From an uncultured Collinsella sp. (GTDB lineage: Bacteria; Actinomycetota; Coriobacteriia; Coriobacteriales; Coriobacteriaceae), in NCBI GenBank assembly GCA_938005465.1, contig CALLNU010000042.1, positions 1 through 59,125 on the forward strand: 59,125 nt of DNA, read 5' to 3'. Numbering within the stretch: the stretch's first letter is position 1; every line of letters starts with the position of its first letter. Shown in pieces: positions 32,593 through 40,607 of the stretch. The notes under the pieces are model-generated. The model was given only the letters and a program-made list of their open reading frames with translations, had not been told where the DNA came from and ran no database searches. A program made the position numbers and the translations under genes.

Positions 32593-35289
32593 ATGGAAGA
32601 AATGCCCAAGAACTACGATCCGTCGACCAACGAGCCGGCGATCCTGCAGAAGTGGCTCGACGGCGGCTACTACAAGCGCCGTGAGGGCGTGGGCGACTGC
32701 ACCGTCACCATTCCGCCTCCCAACGTGACCGGCAAGCTCCACATGGGTCACGCCACCGATGACTCCATCCAGGACGCCATCATCCGTATGGCCCGCATGC
32801 GCGGCAAGTCCACGCGCTGGGTGCTGGGTACCGATCACGCCGGTATCGCCACGCAGACCAAGGTCGACAAGAAGCTCAAGAGCGAGGGCATCAGCCGCCT
32901 GGAGATCGGTCGCGACAAGTTTGTCGACGCCTGCTGGGATTGGACCCACGAGTACGGCGGCATCATCGTCGAGCAGATCAAGCGCATGGGCTGCTCTGTC
33001 GACTTCGATAACGAGCGCTTCACGATGGACGAGGACTACGCCCAGGCCGTGCGCAAGGTGTTCTGCGACTGGTACCACGACGGCCTGATCTACCGTGGCA
33101 AGCGCATCGTCAACTGGTGTCCCAACTGCACCACCGCCATCTCGGACGATGAGGCCGAGTACAAGGACGAGAAGGGCCACCTGTGGCACCTGCGCTACCC
33201 GCTGACCGAGCCGGTCAACGGCCAGGACTACATCGTCGTCGCCACCACGCGCCCCGAGACCATGCTCGGCGATACGGGCGTCGCCGTCTCCCCGAAGGAC
33301 CCCGAGAAGGCCGCCTTTGTGGGTAAGACCGTCAAGCTCCCCATCGTGGACCGCGAGATCCCCATCTTTGAGGATTGGCATGTCGACGCCAACTTTGGCT
33401 CCGGCTTTGTCAAGGTCACGCCTGCGCACGACCCCAACGATTACGCCATGGGCCAGGCCCACGATCTGCCGCAGATCAACATTTTCGATGAGCACGCGGT
33501 GGTCGTCGAGGGCTATGGCGAGTTTACCGGCATGACCCGCGAGGAGTGCCGCGAGGCCGTCATCAAGTGGTTTGAGGAGCATGACCTGCTCGATCACGTC
33601 GAGGACCTCGATCACTCCGTCATGCACTGCTACCGTTGCGACTCCGCCCTGGAGCCGTGGCTGTCCGAGCAGTGGTTCGTCGCTGTCGACAAGCTCAAGG
33701 GGCCGGCGCTCGACGCCGTCAACTCCGGCAAGGTCACCTTCCACCCTGCGCGCTGGACGCAGACCTACACCACCTGGATGGAAAACCTTAAGGACTGGTG
33801 CATCAGCCGCCAGCTGTGGTGGGGCCACCGCATTCCCGTGTTCTACTGCGAGGACTGCGGCTGGGAGGACGCCCTGACCGAGGACACCGACGTGTGTCCC
33901 AAGTGTGGCGGCCATCACGTACACCAGGACGAGAACGTGCTGGACACCTGGTTCAGCTCGCAGCTGTGGACCTTCGCCACGCAGGGCTGGCCGCAAAAGC
34001 CGGAGCTTCTCGAGGGCCATCACCCCACGACGGCGCTCGTCACTGCGCGTGACATCATCGCGCTGTGGGTCGCCCGCATGGTCATGAGCTCGCTGTACTT
34101 CTTGGACGAGGTACCGTTTAAGGACGTCGTCATCTATCCGACGATCCTGGCCAAGGACGGCAGCCGCATGTCCAAGTCCAAGGGCAACGGCGTGGACCCC
34201 ATGGACCTCATTGGCATGTACGGCGCCGATGCCATGCGCTTCAACCTGCTCACGCTGTGCACCAACAACCAGGACGTCAAGTTTGACGCGAACATCGACA
34301 AGAAGACCAAGAAGCTTATCGACAGTCCGCGTACCGACCAGGCCAAGTCATTTGTGACCAAGATCTGGAACGCTAGCCGCTTCTTGCTCATGAATATGGA
34401 GGGCTACACGCCCGGCGAGCCTGTCGTGGAGACGCCGGCCGACGCCTGGATGTTCAGCCGCCTGGCCAAGGCCGTCGAGATGGTCACCGAGGGTATCGAG
34501 AACTACACCTTTGGCGACATGGCCCGCGGCGTGCAGCAGTTCTTCTGGAACGAGGTCTGCGACTGGTACGTCGAGCTCACCAAGGCCCGCCTGAAGGGCG
34601 AGGGCCGTCTGCAGGCGCAGCGCAACCTGATTTTTGTGCTCGACACCTCCATTCGCCTGATGCACCCGCTTATGCCGTTTGTCACCGAGGAGATCTGGGA
34701 CAACATGCCGGCGAGCGTGCTCGACCTGGACGCCGAGGGCAACGTGGACCGCGCCGAGGCGCTCATGATCGCCAAGTGGCCCGAGCCTGCCGACTACGTC
34801 AAGTATGTCGACGAGGACGCCGAGCGCGCATTTGAGCTATGCCGCACTGTCGTGTCTGCTGCCCGCGCCACGCGTTCGCGCTATCGTTTAAGCCCCAAGG
34901 CTGAACTCGACGTGGTCGTGCGCGCTAGTGCCGAGGACATCGAGAAGCTCGAGAGCCTGCGCTCCACGATTGAGCCGCTGGCCAACACGGCTTCGCTGGT
35001 TATGGGCACCGACGTTGAGAAGCCGGCTGCGAGCATCGCCGTGGTTGATAGCGGCGTCGAGGTCTTTGTGGTGCTCGAGGGCAAGGTTGACCTTTCGGCC
35101 GAGAAGGCGCGCCTGGAGAAGGAGATCGCCGTGGCTCAGAAGGAGCTCGCCGGCTGCGAGAAGACGCTCGCCAACGAGGGCTTTGTGGCTAAGGCCGCGC
35201 CCGCGGTGGTCCAGAAGAAGAGGGACCGTGCAGCTGAGCTCAAGGAGATCCTGGCGGCGCTGACTGCTCAGGTTGCTGACTTCTCGTAG
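32593..35289 (+). CDS. valS: Valyl-tRNA synthetase
   Basis: An 898-residue class I aminoacyl-tRNA synthetase. Catalytic HIGH motif appears as HMGH (50-53) and KMSKS as MSKSK (from residue 526). The editing (CP1) domain lies between about 190 and 330, the anticodon-binding domain from about 600, and the C-terminal coiled coil (about 835-895, KARLEKEIAVAQKELAGCEK) is the ValRS-specific tRNA-binding arm. AGGGAGAG precedes ATG 32593. folC follows, the valS-folC order common in Gram-positive bacteria. Confidence 0.97.
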   Translation: MEEMPKNYDPSTNEPAILQKWLDGGYYKRREGVGDCTVTIPPPNVTGKLHMGHATDDSIQDAIIRMARMRGKSTRWVLGTDHAGIATQTKVDKKLKSEGISRLEIGRDKFVDACWDWTHEYGGIIVEQIKRMGCSVDFDNERFTMDEDYAQAVRKVFCDWYHDGLIYRGKRIVNWCPNCTTAISDDEAEYKDEKGHLWHLRYPLTEPVNGQDYIVVATTRPETMLGDTGVAVSPKDPEKAAFVGKTVKLPIVDREIPIFEDWHVDANFGSGFVKVTPAHDPNDYAMGQAHDLPQINIFDEHAVVVEGYGEFTGMTREECREAVIKWFEEHDLLDHVEDLDHSVMHCYRCDSALEPWLSEQWFVAVDKLKGPALDAVNSGKVTFHPARWTQTYTTWMENLKDWCISRQLWWGHRIPVFYCEDCGWEDALTEDTDVCPKCGGHHVHQDENVLDTWFSSQLWTFATQGWPQKPELLEGHHPTTALVTARDIIALWVARMVMSSLYFLDEVPFKDVVIYPTILAKDGSRMSKSKGNGVDPMDLIGMYGADAMRFNLLTLCTNNQDVKFDANIDKKTKKLIDSPRTDQAKSFVTKIWNASRFLLMNMEGYTPGEPVVETPADAWMFSRLAKAVEMVTEGIENYTFGDMARGVQQFFWNEVCDWYVELTKARLKGEGRLQAQRNLIFVLDTSIRLMHPLMPFVTEEIWDNMPASVLDLDAEGNVDRAEALMIAKWPEPADYVKYVDEDAERAFELCRTVVSAARATRSRYRLSPKAELDVVVRASAEDIEKLESLRSTIEPLANTASLVMGTDVEKPAASIAVVDSGVEVFVVLEGKVDLSAEKARLEKEIAVAQKELAGCEKTLANEGFVAKAAPAVVQKKRDRAAELKEILAALTAQVADFS

Positions 35290-35379
35290 GTCTAACTTGG
35301 GGGCGCGTCCCGATGCTTTGCTCTCCGCCGCGGACACCTATTCCGCCGTTCTAACGAACGGCGGCTGACTCGACGCTGC

Positions 35380-35479
35380 AAACGCCTCTGATGGCCAATC
35401 TGCCGTTCAACTTCGGGCGCATGGGCATAAGCCCTATGCGCCCTTGTTTCACGGCACTTTGGCTCATTAGAGGCGTTTT
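35380..35479. repeat. Nested palindrome between valS and folC
   Basis: An outer pair AAACGCCTCTGATGGCC (35380-35396) with GGCTCATTAGAGGCGTTTT (35461-35479), a middle pair TGCCGT/ACGGCA (35401-35406, 35451-35456) and an inner hairpin GGGCGCATGGGC/GCCCTATGCGCCC (35415-35443) make a three-tier stem. A short separate hairpin CCGCCGTT/AACGGCGG lies just upstream (about 35344-35363). The architecture resembles the valS-leader repeat, but the sequence differs. Confidence 0.75.
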
Positions 35480-35517
35480 CGCTGACTACCCTCAACCTAT
35501 ACTGTTTTTTTCTATGA

Positions 35518-36876
35518 ATGGCGGTTCTGAATATGCCTAAGCGTTCTGGCTTGTATACCGTTCCTTTTGAGTTTGATTTGCTTTCGTTTGGTGAGGCTGT
35601 GGGACTTGCTGCTGATACGGGGCGGATTTCTGGGGATGCTGGGCCTCTGCTTGAGACGGTTGTCGATATGCTCGATGAGCTGGGACGTCCGGACGAGTAT
35701 TTCGTTTGCATTCAGGTTGCCGGTACCAATGGCAAGACTTCGACCACGCGTTTTTCGGCTGCCATCCTTCGCGGTGAGGGGTTAAAGACTGCGTTGTATA
35801 CGTCGCCGCAGTTGGTGCGTTATCCCGAGCGCATGGAGGTCGATGGGCGCGTCGTGAGCGATGAAGCGTTTGCCCGTGGCGTTTCTGCCGCCGTCGAGGC
35901 GGGGCATCGCGTGAATGCTCGTCGTGTGGCGGCGGGGGAGCGCGCCTATTCCATCACGCCGTTTGACCTGCTGACGGCTGCCGCACTGGTGGTGTTTGCC
36001 GAGGCCGCAGTGGACGTTGCTGTGCTCGAGGTTGGTATGGGCGGCCGTTGGGACGCCACGAGTGCGACCGATCCCGTCGCCGTTGCCATTACGGGTATCG
36101 GACTCGACCACACACGCATTTTGGGCGACACGCTCGAGGCCATTGCGGGGGAGAAGGCCGCGGTCATCAAACCCGGACGTCTGGTTGTGCTGGGTGAGGG
36201 TACGCACGAAGCGAGCGTTCAGCGCGTGATGGATGCTCGCTGCCGTGAGTGCGGTGTGGTGCCGTTGGTGGTGAGCCACTCCACGACCAAGGTGCCGGCG
36301 CATGTGGGCGATACGGTTGAGTTCAGCTGCACCACGCCGCGCGCAATCTATACGTCGAGCATGGTCAAGCCGGCGTATCAGCCGCAGAATGCTGCGTGCG
36401 CGATTATGCTCTGCGAGGGCTTTCTGGGTCGCGAGCTCGACCATGACAAGCTCGATGCGTCGCTTATGAGCTGCCCCACGCCGGGTCGCTTTGATGTGCT
36501 GGGAACCGATCCGCTCAAGCTGATCGACGCCTGCCATAACCCTCAAAGCTGCGAGAACTTTGTGAGTGCGCTGGACGAGATCGATCCGTGCGTGGAAAAT
36601 CGCCCCACGCTGCTGTGCGCCGCATTGGCTGACAAGGACGTGGCGGGCATCGTCGATGTGCTGATCCCGGCCTTCCCTCGCGTGGTCGTAACCCAGACCG
36701 ATTCCGATCGCGCCCTTCCGGCGGAGGAGCTCGCCGCCCTCGTTGATGCCGATAAGCTTGCGGGCGTGTACCCCAGCGTGTCCGAGGCCCTTGCAGCTTT
36801 CGAGGCCACCGGCGAGCCCTTCGTAGCAGCCGGCACCATCACCCTAGCCGGCGAAGTAGCGGGGCTGCTGCGCTAG
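35518..36876 (+). CDS. folC: Folylpolyglutamate/dihydrofolate synthase
   Basis: A 452-residue ATP-dependent ligase that adds glutamate to folates and usually also makes dihydrofolate. The P-loop GTNGKTST begins at residue 69. SPQLVRYPERMEVDG and AVLEVGMGGRWDATSAT (with the ATP/metal-binding EVGMGGR) are family signatures, and DACHNPQSCENF lies in the C-terminal Mur-ligase domain. ATG 35518 was taken; ATG 35533 is a possible alternative because no strong ribosome-binding site is visible for either. The long palindrome at 35380-35479 separates it from valS. Confidence 0.92.
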   Translation: MAVLNMPKRSGLYTVPFEFDLLSFGEAVGLAADTGRISGDAGPLLETVVDMLDELGRPDEYFVCIQVAGTNGKTSTTRFSAAILRGEGLKTALYTSPQLVRYPERMEVDGRVVSDEAFARGVSAAVEAGHRVNARRVAAGERAYSITPFDLLTAAALVVFAEAAVDVAVLEVGMGGRWDATSATDPVAVAITGIGLDHTRILGDTLEAIAGEKAAVIKPGRLVVLGEGTHEASVQRVMDARCRECGVVPLVVSHSTTKVPAHVGDTVEFSCTTPRAIYTSSMVKPAYQPQNAACAIMLCEGFLGRELDHDKLDASLMSCPTPGRFDVLGTDPLKLIDACHNPQSCENFVSALDEIDPCVENRPTLLCAALADKDVAGIVDVLIPAFPRVVVTQTDSDRALPAEELAALVDADKLAGVYPSVSEALAAFEATGEPFVAAGTITLAGEVAGLLR

Positions 36877-36886
36877 CCCCATTTGC

Positions 36887-36902
36887 GGGTAGCTAATTTG
36901 GA
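36887..36902. repeat. Partial R1 element
   Basis: GGGTAGCTAATTTGG matches one arm end of the R1 palindrome at 28458, then diverges. It lies immediately after the folC stop and begins a run of palindromic elements. Confidence 0.6.
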
Positions 36903-36922
36903 CCGCTCGCCACGAAATGAGC

Positions 36923-37054
36923 CTATCTACTACGTTTAATCGACTGCCCTCGACCACGCCGAGACGTGCGAAATTAAAACCGCAGGTAGAAGGCTTGTCA
37001 GTTTTGCGAAAACGCGGCTGTGGTCGACCCATGCGGGTTAAACGTAGTAGATAG
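36923..37054. repeat. Palindromic element B, copy 1
   Basis: Outer arms CTATCTACTACGTTTAA (36923-36939) and TTAAACGTAGTAGATAG (37038-37054) are perfectly complementary. Inside, CGACCA pairs with TGGTCG, and the centre contains GCAGGTAGAAGGCTTGTCA. A closely matching centre recurs in the element at 38514-38673, which has different outer arms, so the centre rather than the arms seems to be the conserved unit. Confidence 0.8.
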
Positions 37055-37109
37055 TCCGTTTTCGCGGCACATCTCTAGACTGTCAAATTGGTCGACTTGG
37101 CCCCTTGGC

Positions 37110-37176
37110 AGTTGCGGTGAAATAGTTCCTGGATTATGCCTCTGTGGGCCAATCTGGGAACTATTCCACCGCAACT
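37110..37176. repeat. Palindromic element C, copy 1
   Basis: The 20-bp arm at 37110-37129 (core GCGGTGAAATAGTTCC) pairs with that at 37157-37176 (core GGAACTATTCCACCGC), with one mismatch and a 27-nt loop. The same arms recur at 38721-38779. The element lies between folC and the convergent M24 peptidase gene, ending 25 bp before that gene's stop codon. Confidence 0.82.
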
Positions 37177-37200
37177 TATTGAGGGGCTATTGGGTAAGGG

Positions 37201-38289
37201 CTAGTCTAGGCGGACCGGATCGTGGGGGTAGGCGTTGAGAATCTCGACGCCGGAATCGGTCACCAGGGCTAGGTCCTCGATGCGGACACCGGTGCGGCCG
37301 GGGAGGTAGATGCCCGGCTCGATGGAGAACGTCATGCCCGGCTCGACAACCTGCTCGTTGACCAGGGAGACGTCGCCCGGCTCGTGGTCCTGCAGGCCGA
37401 TCGAGTGGCCCAGGCGATGCGTAAAGTACCTGCCGTAGCCAGCGTCCTCGATCACGTCGCGCGCGGCGCGGTCCAGGTCGCACATGCGAACGCCCGGTGC
37501 GATGAGCGCCTCGGCGGCCTCGTTGGCGCGGCGCACGATGTCGTAGATGTGTACCGTCTCCTCGTCCGGCTCGCCCCAAAAGAATGTGCGTGTCATGTCC
37601 GAGCAGTAGTTGCGATGACGCCCGCCAATGTCGAACAGCACCACGTCGCCGCGCTTGAGTAGGGTGTCGTCGGGTTCGTGATGTGGGTCGCCGGCGTTAG
37701 CGCCAAAGCTCACGATGGGTGGAAAGCTAAAGCCCTCGCAGCCGTGCTTGCGATACAGGCCGAGCATCTGCTCGGCAATTTCGCGCTCAGTCACGCCCTC
37801 GTGAACGAGCTTGATGGCGTCGGCCATTACGGTGTCGTTGGCGGCCGAGGACACGCGCATAAGTTCTTGCTCGGTAGCGTCCTTGTACGTGCGCGCGGCG
37901 GTGACGGCAGAGTCGCCCAGGAAGAACTCGCTCGCGGCGTGACGATCCATAAGGGGCATCAAAAAGCCGGAGCGCATAACGGCATCGATGCCGAGCGGTT
38001 TGGTCGGATCGACCTCGCGAGCGATAGCCTCGGCCACGACGTCAGTATCGGCGTGGTACGCGACGCGGGCATTGTCATACTCGGGCAGCTGATGCAGCGC
38101 GTTGACCAGGATCACTGGCTCGGCATCGCGCGCGAGCAGCACGCCGCAAAAACGCTCGAACATATCGGCATAAAAGCCGGTCAGGTAATAAATCGACCAT
38201 GGGTCATTCACGAGCAGCTGTGCGCCGGGGTGCTGAGCCTCGAGCGCATCGAGCACGCGCGCCACACGCTGGTCATCGATCTGTGCCAT
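37201..38289 (-). CDS. M24 family Xaa-Pro peptidase
   Basis: A 362-residue metallopeptidase of the creatinase/prolidase fold, probably cleaving Xaa-Pro dipeptides or N-terminal Xaa-Pro bonds in the cytoplasm. The N-terminal creatinase domain spans about 1-130. The five metal ligands of the pita-bread domain can be seen: Asp in LFDIGG, Asp in CSDMTRTFF, His in HRLGHSIGLQDHE, Glu in SIEPG and Glu in RIEDLA. AAAGGA precedes the ATG on the minus strand. It is a single gene flanked on both sides by related palindromic elements. PepQ and PepP cannot be separated by eye. Confidence 0.9.
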   Translation of the reverse strand: MAQIDDQRVARVLDALEAQHPGAQLLVNDPWSIYYLTGFYADMFERFCGVLLARDAEPVILVNALHQLPEYDNARVAYHADTDVVAEAIAREVDPTKPLGIDAVMRSGFLMPLMDRHAASEFFLGDSAVTAARTYKDATEQELMRVSSAANDTVMADAIKLVHEGVTEREIAEQMLGLYRKHGCEGFSFPPIVSFGANAGDPHHEPDDTLLKRGDVVLFDIGGRHRNYCSDMTRTFFWGEPDEETVHIYDIVRRANEAAEALIAPGVRMCDLDRAARDVIEDAGYGRYFTHRLGHSIGLQDHEPGDVSLVNEQVVEPGMTFSIEPGIYLPGRTGVRIEDLALVTDSGVEILNAYPHDPVRLD

Positions 38290-38334
38290 ACATCGTCCTT
38301 TCGCTAGGGTGCCACCATGGTATCCCCAATGCCA

Positions 38335-38370
38335 GGGTAGTCAATTTGGGACGGGGCTATTTTAGCTGCG
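38335..38370. repeat. Degenerate R1 element upstream of the M24 gene
   Basis: A single arm related to the 28458 palindrome (core TTTGGGACGGGGCTATTTTA), with decayed GGTAGCTA ends (GGGTAGTCAA and TTTAGCTGC). It lies 46 bp upstream of the peptidase start. Confidence 0.65.
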
Positions 38371-38382
38371 TCAAACATGCGG

Positions 38383-38459
38383 AATGATTTTTCTGGGACG
38401 GGGATTTAATAATCATTCGGCACCCAATGATTATTTAACCCCCGTCCAGAAAAATCATT
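38383..38459. repeat. Palindromic element D
   Basis: Arms 38383-38417 and 38426-38459 are complementary over about 34 bp with two or three irregularities and an 8-nt loop. Each arm begins and ends with AATGATT/AATCATT, so, as with R1, the arms have their own inverted ends around a GGGACGGGG core. This suggests a shared design with the R1 family. Confidence 0.78.
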
Positions 38460-38513
38460 TGAGTGAACGTTCGGGCAAAAGTAGTCATAAGAGGCCCGTC
38501 CCAAAGGGGCTGG

Positions 38514-38673
38514 TTTCAAAAGTATGGCGGATTACGGGGCTGGACCTGTATTACTTGACCATGGGAAAAATCGCGAAAACAAAATCGCAAGTAGACGGCT
38601 TATCAAAAATCGAAAATCGTCGGTGTGGATGGGGGTCTCCGAATCAGCCCCGTAATCCGGCATAGTTTTGAAA
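38514..38673. repeat. Palindromic element B, copy 2
   Basis: Outer arms 38514-38542 and 38645-38673 pair over 29 bp with two mismatches (core GGATTACGGGGCTG / CAGCCCCGTAATCC). The centre holds GCAAGTAGACGGCTTATCA, which matches the centre of the element at 36923-37054 at 16 of 19 positions, although the outer arms are unrelated. Confidence 0.8.
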
Positions 38674-38720
38674 TGGCACTAAAGTAGGCACAAGCTAAAT
38701 ACCAATTTTCAAGGATAGTC

Positions 38721-38779
38721 GCGGTGGAATAGTTCCTGGATGCCGGGGTTTTGTCGGAAATCAGGAACTATTTCACCGC
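38721..38779. repeat. Palindromic element C, copy 2
   Basis: GCGGTGGAATAGTTCCTGG (38721-38739) pairs with the arm at 38761-38779 (core GGAACTATTTCACCGC). These arms are the same as those of the element at 37110-37176 but the loop differs. Confidence 0.82.
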
Positions 38780-38805
38780 AATTGAGGAGGGGCGGGGTGG
38801 ATGGT

Positions 38806-38843
38806 GGGGTAGCTAAAAGAGCTCCGTCCCAATTGAGCTACCT
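38806..38843. repeat. R1 element abutting the DUF1667 stop codon
   Basis: GGGGTAGCTAAAAGAGCTCC followed by GTCCCAATTGAGCTACCTA is a single R1-like arm with inverted GGTAGCTA/GAGCTACC ends. Its last bases overlap the stop codon of the minus-strand DUF1667 gene at 38842-38844. Confidence 0.7.
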
Positions 38844-39240
38844 AGGCGGGGTCGATGTCCATGCTGGCGATGAGGCTGATGCTGGTGTCTAGGAGGTTCT
38901 CTAGCACGACGTCGCCCATGCGGATGGGGGCCTCGACGACTAGGCCGCGGATGAGATCCATGGCCTGGGCGTGGAGTTCGAGCGGGATGGCTTCGGCCGT
39001 GCGCACGGGCAGCAGCGCCTCATCGCCGCCGGATACGGCCACGGTGGTGGTGAGCACGCGCATGGGGCAGGTGAGTTCTTGATGCGCGAACGTATCACCG
39101 CGTGGGCAGCTGTTGCCGGTCACGGAGCGCACCTCTACCACGGCGCCGTCTGCGTCGCGCTCCACCTTCACGGTCAGGAGGCATTCGGATGGGCAGGTGG
39201 TGCAGTTGAGCTGCAATGTCTCGGTCACATTCGTGCTCAT
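38842..39240 (-). CDS. DUF1667 small redox-associated protein
   Basis: A 132-residue protein with cysteines CTTCPSEC near the N-terminus and a further Cys in NSCPRGD and LTCPMRV, a set fitting metal or Fe-S binding. It is known as DUF1667 and is usually encoded beside GlpA-like and pyridine-nucleotide FAD oxidoreductases, as here. The ATG at 39240 is 4 bp after the oxidoreductase stop; the frame extends upstream into that gene. It likely contributes a cofactor or subunit to a complex with the two flavoproteins; direct function is unknown. Confidence 0.8.
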   Translation of the reverse strand: MSTNVTETLQLNCTTCPSECLLTVKVERDADGAVVEVRSVTGNSCPRGDTFAHQELTCPMRVLTTTVAVSGGDEALLPVRTAEAIPLELHAQAMDLIRGLVVEAPIRMGDVVLENLLDTSISLIASMDIDPA

Positions 39241-39244
39241 GGCT

Positions 39245-40606
39245 TTACGCCTCCTCAACGGGGTCGACGGAAAGGGCAATCTCGCTGACACCTAGGTCGA
39301 GTGCGCGCTGAATCACCTTTGGCGGCAGCGGGAAGCTCTCCATGACGCTCGGTTTAAACGGGCGGACTTTGCCTGCAAACAGTTCTTCATCGCCTGCCAG
39401 AATGCGCACGCGGGCGGCGTCGACCGGTCGGCGTACGCGGAAGTTGAGTTTGGTGAGTGCCACAGCTGTAATGCGGCCCGGCAGTGCGTAGCCTGCGATG
39501 CCGGCGGGGGAGACCGTGAACTGGCAGCCCGGGTCCGCAGCGCCCGCATCTGCCCCAGCACCACAGCCCAGCGCGTACGCCGCCGCGGCTGCACCGGCGC
39601 GTTCGGACTCGGTCGTCACATTGTCGGCCAGGTCGTGCACGTGCAGCACGTTGCCGCAGGCAAAGATGCCCGGAACGCCTGTCTGCAGGTTCTGGTCAAC
39701 TACGGCACCGCGCGTACGTGGGTCCAACTCCACGCCTGCGGCAACCGAAAGTTCGTTCTCGGGAATCAGACCCACCGAAAGCAGCAGCGTGTCGCACGGG
39801 ACAAGGCGCTCGGTCCCCGGAATGGGTGCAAGATACTCGTCGACCTGGCTCACTTCGACGGCCTCCACGCGGTCGTGCCCGATGACGCGCGTGACCGTGG
39901 TGGACAGGTGCAGCGGAATGCCAAAGTCGTCCAGGCAGTTCTTGACGTTTCGGCGCAAACCGTTGGCGTACGGCATGAGCTCGTACACGCCCTCGACGGA
40001 AATCCCCTCGAGCGTGCAGCGGCGCGCCATGATCAGCCCGATGTCGCCCGAGCCCAAAATGACGGCGCGCGAGCCGGGTTTGAGGTTCTCGATATTGATG
40101 TATCGCTGCGCCAGGCCGGCCGTAAACACGCCGGCGGGACGACTGCCGGGGATCTTGATCTCGCTGCGGGTGCGCTCACGGCAGCCCATGGCAAGGACGA
40201 CCGCGCGCCCGATGAGCTGCAACATGCCGGTGGGGTTCATGAGCGTGACGGTATGGACGGCGGTGTCTCCCTTAGGCTCGCCAGAATCAATCCCAATCAC
40301 CATGCTGTTCAAGAACAGCGCAATGTCGGTTTCGTGCACCTGGTCGATAAAGCGCTGCGCGTACTCGGGGCCGGTGAGCTCCTGCTTAAAGTGCGAAAGG
40401 CCAAAACCGGGGTGGATGCACTGGCGCAGGATGCCGCCCAAGTGCTGCTCGCGTTCCACGATAGCTACGCGCGCGCCGGCCTTATACGCAGCAAGTGCGG
40501 CCGCCATGCCGGCAGGTCCGCCGCCGATAACGACCACGTCGAACGCCTGCGTAGGTACGGCTTCTGCGATGCCGCAATCAATCGCGCTCGATTTGAATTC
40601 CGCCAT
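39245..40606 (-). CDS. NAD(P)/FAD-dependent oxidoreductase
   Basis: A 453-residue pyridine-nucleotide-disulphide-type flavoprotein. The FAD motif VVIGGGPAGMAAALAAYKAG lies near residue 25, the second dinucleotide site VILGSGDIGLIMARR near residue 190, and GIFACGNVLHVHDLADNV, with the conserved Asp for FAD, near residue 320. No CxxxxC redox disulphide is seen. It lies 1 bp downstream of the GlpA-like gene and 4 bp upstream of DUF1667, forming a three-gene unit. It probably shuttles electrons between the GlpA-like subunit and NAD(P); the substrate is not evident. Confidence 0.85.
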   Translation of the reverse strand: MAEFKSSAIDCGIAEAVPTQAFDVVVIGGGPAGMAAALAAYKAGARVAIVEREQHLGGILRQCIHPGFGLSHFKQELTGPEYAQRFIDQVHETDIALFLNSMVIGIDSGEPKGDTAVHTVTLMNPTGMLQLIGRAVVLAMGCRERTRSEIKIPGSRPAGVFTAGLAQRYINIENLKPGSRAVILGSGDIGLIMARRCTLEGISVEGVYELMPYANGLRRNVKNCLDDFGIPLHLSTTVTRVIGHDRVEAVEVSQVDEYLAPIPGTERLVPCDTLLLSVGLIPENELSVAAGVELDPRTRGAVVDQNLQTGVPGIFACGNVLHVHDLADNVTTESERAGAAAAAYALGCGAGADAGAADPGCQFTVSPAGIAGYALPGRITAVALTKLNFRVRRPVDAARVRILAGDEELFAGKVRPFKPSVMESFPLPPKVIQRALDLGVSEIALSVDPVEEA

Positions 40607-40607
40607 C

